From NCBI GenBank assembly GCA_030770535.1, contig JASVEC010000187.1, positions 1 to 34,363 on the forward strand: a stretch of DNA of 34,363 nucleotides. Reading direction: 5' to 3'. Under the pieces are notes generated by a model. That model had not been told where the DNA came from, made no database searches, and saw nothing but the letters and a program-made list of their open reading frames with translations. The position numbers and the translations under genes are program-made. Position 1 is the first letter of the stretch; each line of letters begins with the position of its first letter. The DNA is from Batkoa obscura. Its lineage: Eukaryota; Entomophthoromycota; Entomophthoromycetes; Entomophthorales; Batkoaceae. Shown in pieces: positions 32,798-34,363 of this stretch.

Positions 32798-33021
32798 TTC
32801 AGTCAAAAAGCCTCGAATTATTGTTCTAAAATCTATTTTATACTCCAACAAGTATGGATATCAAAAGGGGGAGAGAACGTCCTTCGGAATCACAAGACAT
32901 AAACTCTCATAGCAAATCAAAATAAAAGCTTGGGATTAATTGTGCCTGAACTCGAGAACACAACAACTTGAGTAATTGTTATGTTATAGTCAATCATAGA
33001 GCTGGCAAAACGATATCTCAC

Positions 33022-33334
33022 AGCTTCATTAAATGTTTTTTTAAGTATTAATATAAAGTTTATATAACTCATATAACTTTTTGTTAAAAGATTTTCTTAT
33101 CTTTATTTTGCTTTTTATTGTTATATTTATTTTGTTTTTTATTATTATATTCATTTTATTTTAAAATACCTTTTTTCTAATTATATACTGGGCATATATA
33201 TCGTATAAATCTGTTTTTCTTACTGTGTTTAAGATTACTTAATATATATTTAAAAAACATTAATCTAGATACTGCTTTATCTTTTAAATTATTAAAATAT
33301 TTATTATACATTATTCTTTTGCTTTTATTTAACA
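33022..33334. other. AT-rich spacer with T-rich tandem repeat
   Basis: About 2.7 copies of a 24-bp unit (TTTATTTTGCTTTTTATTGT followed by TATA) lie at about 33106-33170. No gene is seen. Confidence 0.55.
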
Positions 33335-33439
33335 TATAGGGATGTTTTTTTGGCTTCATTATTTTTTTCATCTTTTAAGCACTTTTTGAGTGGAAAAATT
33401 GTTAGTAGAATTCTTAAACAAAAAAAATACATTTCCATA
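33335..33439 (+). mobile_element. 105-bp-family MITE, copy 19
   Basis: Full-length, TATAGGGATG to CATTTCCATA. The apparent minus-strand frame at 33177-33371 overlaps it. Confidence 0.9.
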
Positions 33440-33788
33440 TATTATCTGATAAATGTTTATTGCTTTTCTTTTTTTATTAAATCTTGATGAAATAACTGGG
33501 TTATTGAATAAATATTATACTGATTTCTATCATATCAAATTCAAGACCTTTATACTCATTAAAAAAATATATCAAACCTATAATTAATAATAATGCTACT
33601 TACTGGTTTTTATTTTTTTATTTTTGTTAAAGCATTGATTTTATATATTGTTTGATTAAGTTTATCATTGTCAATGGTAAACTTTAATGATATTTCTTTT
33701 TTTTTGTTTTATTACAAAATCCCATAAACTCTGGATTATCATAACCAATTGCTAAAATTCATGTAAACGGATTACAATGTTTATATAA

Positions 33789-33832
33789 TATGGGGTTGTC
33801 TGAATTAGTTTCATTATTTTATCCAATTTTTG
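33789..33832 (+). mobile_element. 105-bp-family MITE, decayed left part
   Basis: TATGGGGTTGTCTGAATTAG and TTTCATTATTTTATCCA match the left 40 bp with changes; the right part is not recognisable. Confidence 0.6.
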
Positions 33833-33942
33833 AAAAATTTTGTATTTTAAAAACTTCGCTTAAAATTCTATAAAATCACATCTTTTATTAAAACAAAAGT
33901 ACCCAAACACAGTTCTAAATCATTCTATTATAGCTCATACTG

Positions 33943-34363
33943 TAAGTTAGTTGAATTTCTACTAGATCTTAGATACATGTTCTTATAAAGCTTAATTGAG
34001 AAATATTTATTATCAACTGCTTTATAACCAACATTGTAGATTTATTATCAAATAAATAAACTACTTTAATGTTATAATTACATTATTAATATATTGCCAA
34101 GTTAATAAATAGCTGCATGGGAGGGAATGGTGAGCCCCAAAACTATAATTAACCATCCCTATATAGTACAAGTAATAATAGTTTTTACATATTATTACAG
34201 TTACTTGTTCTTTGACTATTTATTAACTTAGCTATTAATAACTTAAGTAATCCTAACATTTAACAATCTATTTCTATCATTCAACAAAATATCTCACTTG
34301 CTTATAAATATCGAAAATTTTAAATTCTCTGGTTATCTTCGTAAGGTAAGCTGGGATCGATCG
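33943..34363 (+). repeat. Dispersed repeat, copy 2 (possible solo LTR), runs to window end
   Basis: Diverged partner of 30608-31090 (see there). It contains GGGAGGGAATGGTGAGCC and a TATA-like CCCTATATAGTAC. A segment of about 90 bp near the left end of copy 1 is absent. The right end may lie beyond the window. Confidence 0.55.

Larger units (their letters stand above)
32033..33021 (+). repeat. GTGAAAT-ended repeat, outer copy 3, interrupted
   Basis: Starts GCGAAATCTGGTACCCAG and ends CGATATCTCAC. Its left part (to 32214) and right part (from about 32798, AGTTCAGTCAAAAAGCC) are separated by a second, inverted copy of the same family (32215-32676) and a diverged 105-bp-family MITE. The order of insertion is therefore readable: outer copy first, the others later. 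Confidence 0.8.

Noticed and set aside
1-34363. tRNA, rRNA or CRISPR features
   Set aside because: No cloverleaf-compatible T-arm, conserved rRNA segment or regularly spaced repeat was recognised by eye; a covariance search would be decisive.

Overview
The window looks like nuclear DNA of an AT-rich fungus, roughly three quarters or more A+T. The evidence is a long sulfite reductase gene with the fungal layout (pyruvate:ferredoxin-oxidoreductase-like N-terminus, flavodoxin, then siroheme hemoprotein), short 50-55 bp spliceosomal introns (mostly GTAAGT or GTATAC donors, with CTAAC-like branch sites in some), TATA boxes close to start codons, small secreted Cys-rich proteins, F-box-like genes and a three-RRM protein. 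An early-diverging lineage such as Entomophthoromycotina (Conidiobolus-like) would fit, but this is an inference from composition and gene style, not a match.

Layout. 1-210: possible tail of a gene. 521-1925 and 5855-7182: two decayed paralogous F-box-like genes, both on the minus strand. 2688-4526: inverted-repeat arm A, with a sulfite reductase relic (minus) extending beyond its left edge and a secreted Cys-rich gene (plus). 7250-9570: MITE-rich gene desert. 11045-15061: intact sulfite reductase (plus). 15306-17253: a MITE, then arm B, a perfect inverted copy of arm A (secreted gene minus, sulfite reductase relic plus, the relic again running past the arm edge). 17390-18860: more MITEs and a GTGAAAT-ended repeat. 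19646-20450: a diverged third copy of the secreted gene with its upstream region, perhaps followed by a third, very decayed sulfite reductase remnant. 23489-24664 and 26651-27460: tandem paralogous DOMON genes, one fused to a cytochrome b561 membrane domain and the other ending in a GPI-anchor-like tail. 28027-29431: three-RRM RNA-binding protein (minus). 30608-34363: dispersed repeats and MITEs, with nested insertions.

The main oddities are these. (1) A 1466-bp inverted repeat, identical wherever compared, encloses the sulfite reductase gene. Its outer edge cuts through homologous sulfite reductase relics, so identity falls abruptly from complete to roughly 60%; this looks like recent conversion or copying between two old inverted modules. 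(2) A very dense family of about 105-bp MITEs with TA target sites (about 22 copies here) is an imperfect palindrome along its whole length. (3) A small family of secreted 8-9-cysteine proteins, which I do not recognise, sits head-to-head with sulfite reductase copies or relics.

How the genes relate: sulfite reductase acts in cytosolic sulfate assimilation. The DOMON-b561 protein probably moves electrons across a membrane, and its neighbour looks like a surface-anchored haem or sugar-binding DOMON protein. There is no operon-like organisation. Most of the remaining sequence is transposon debris and decayed duplicates.
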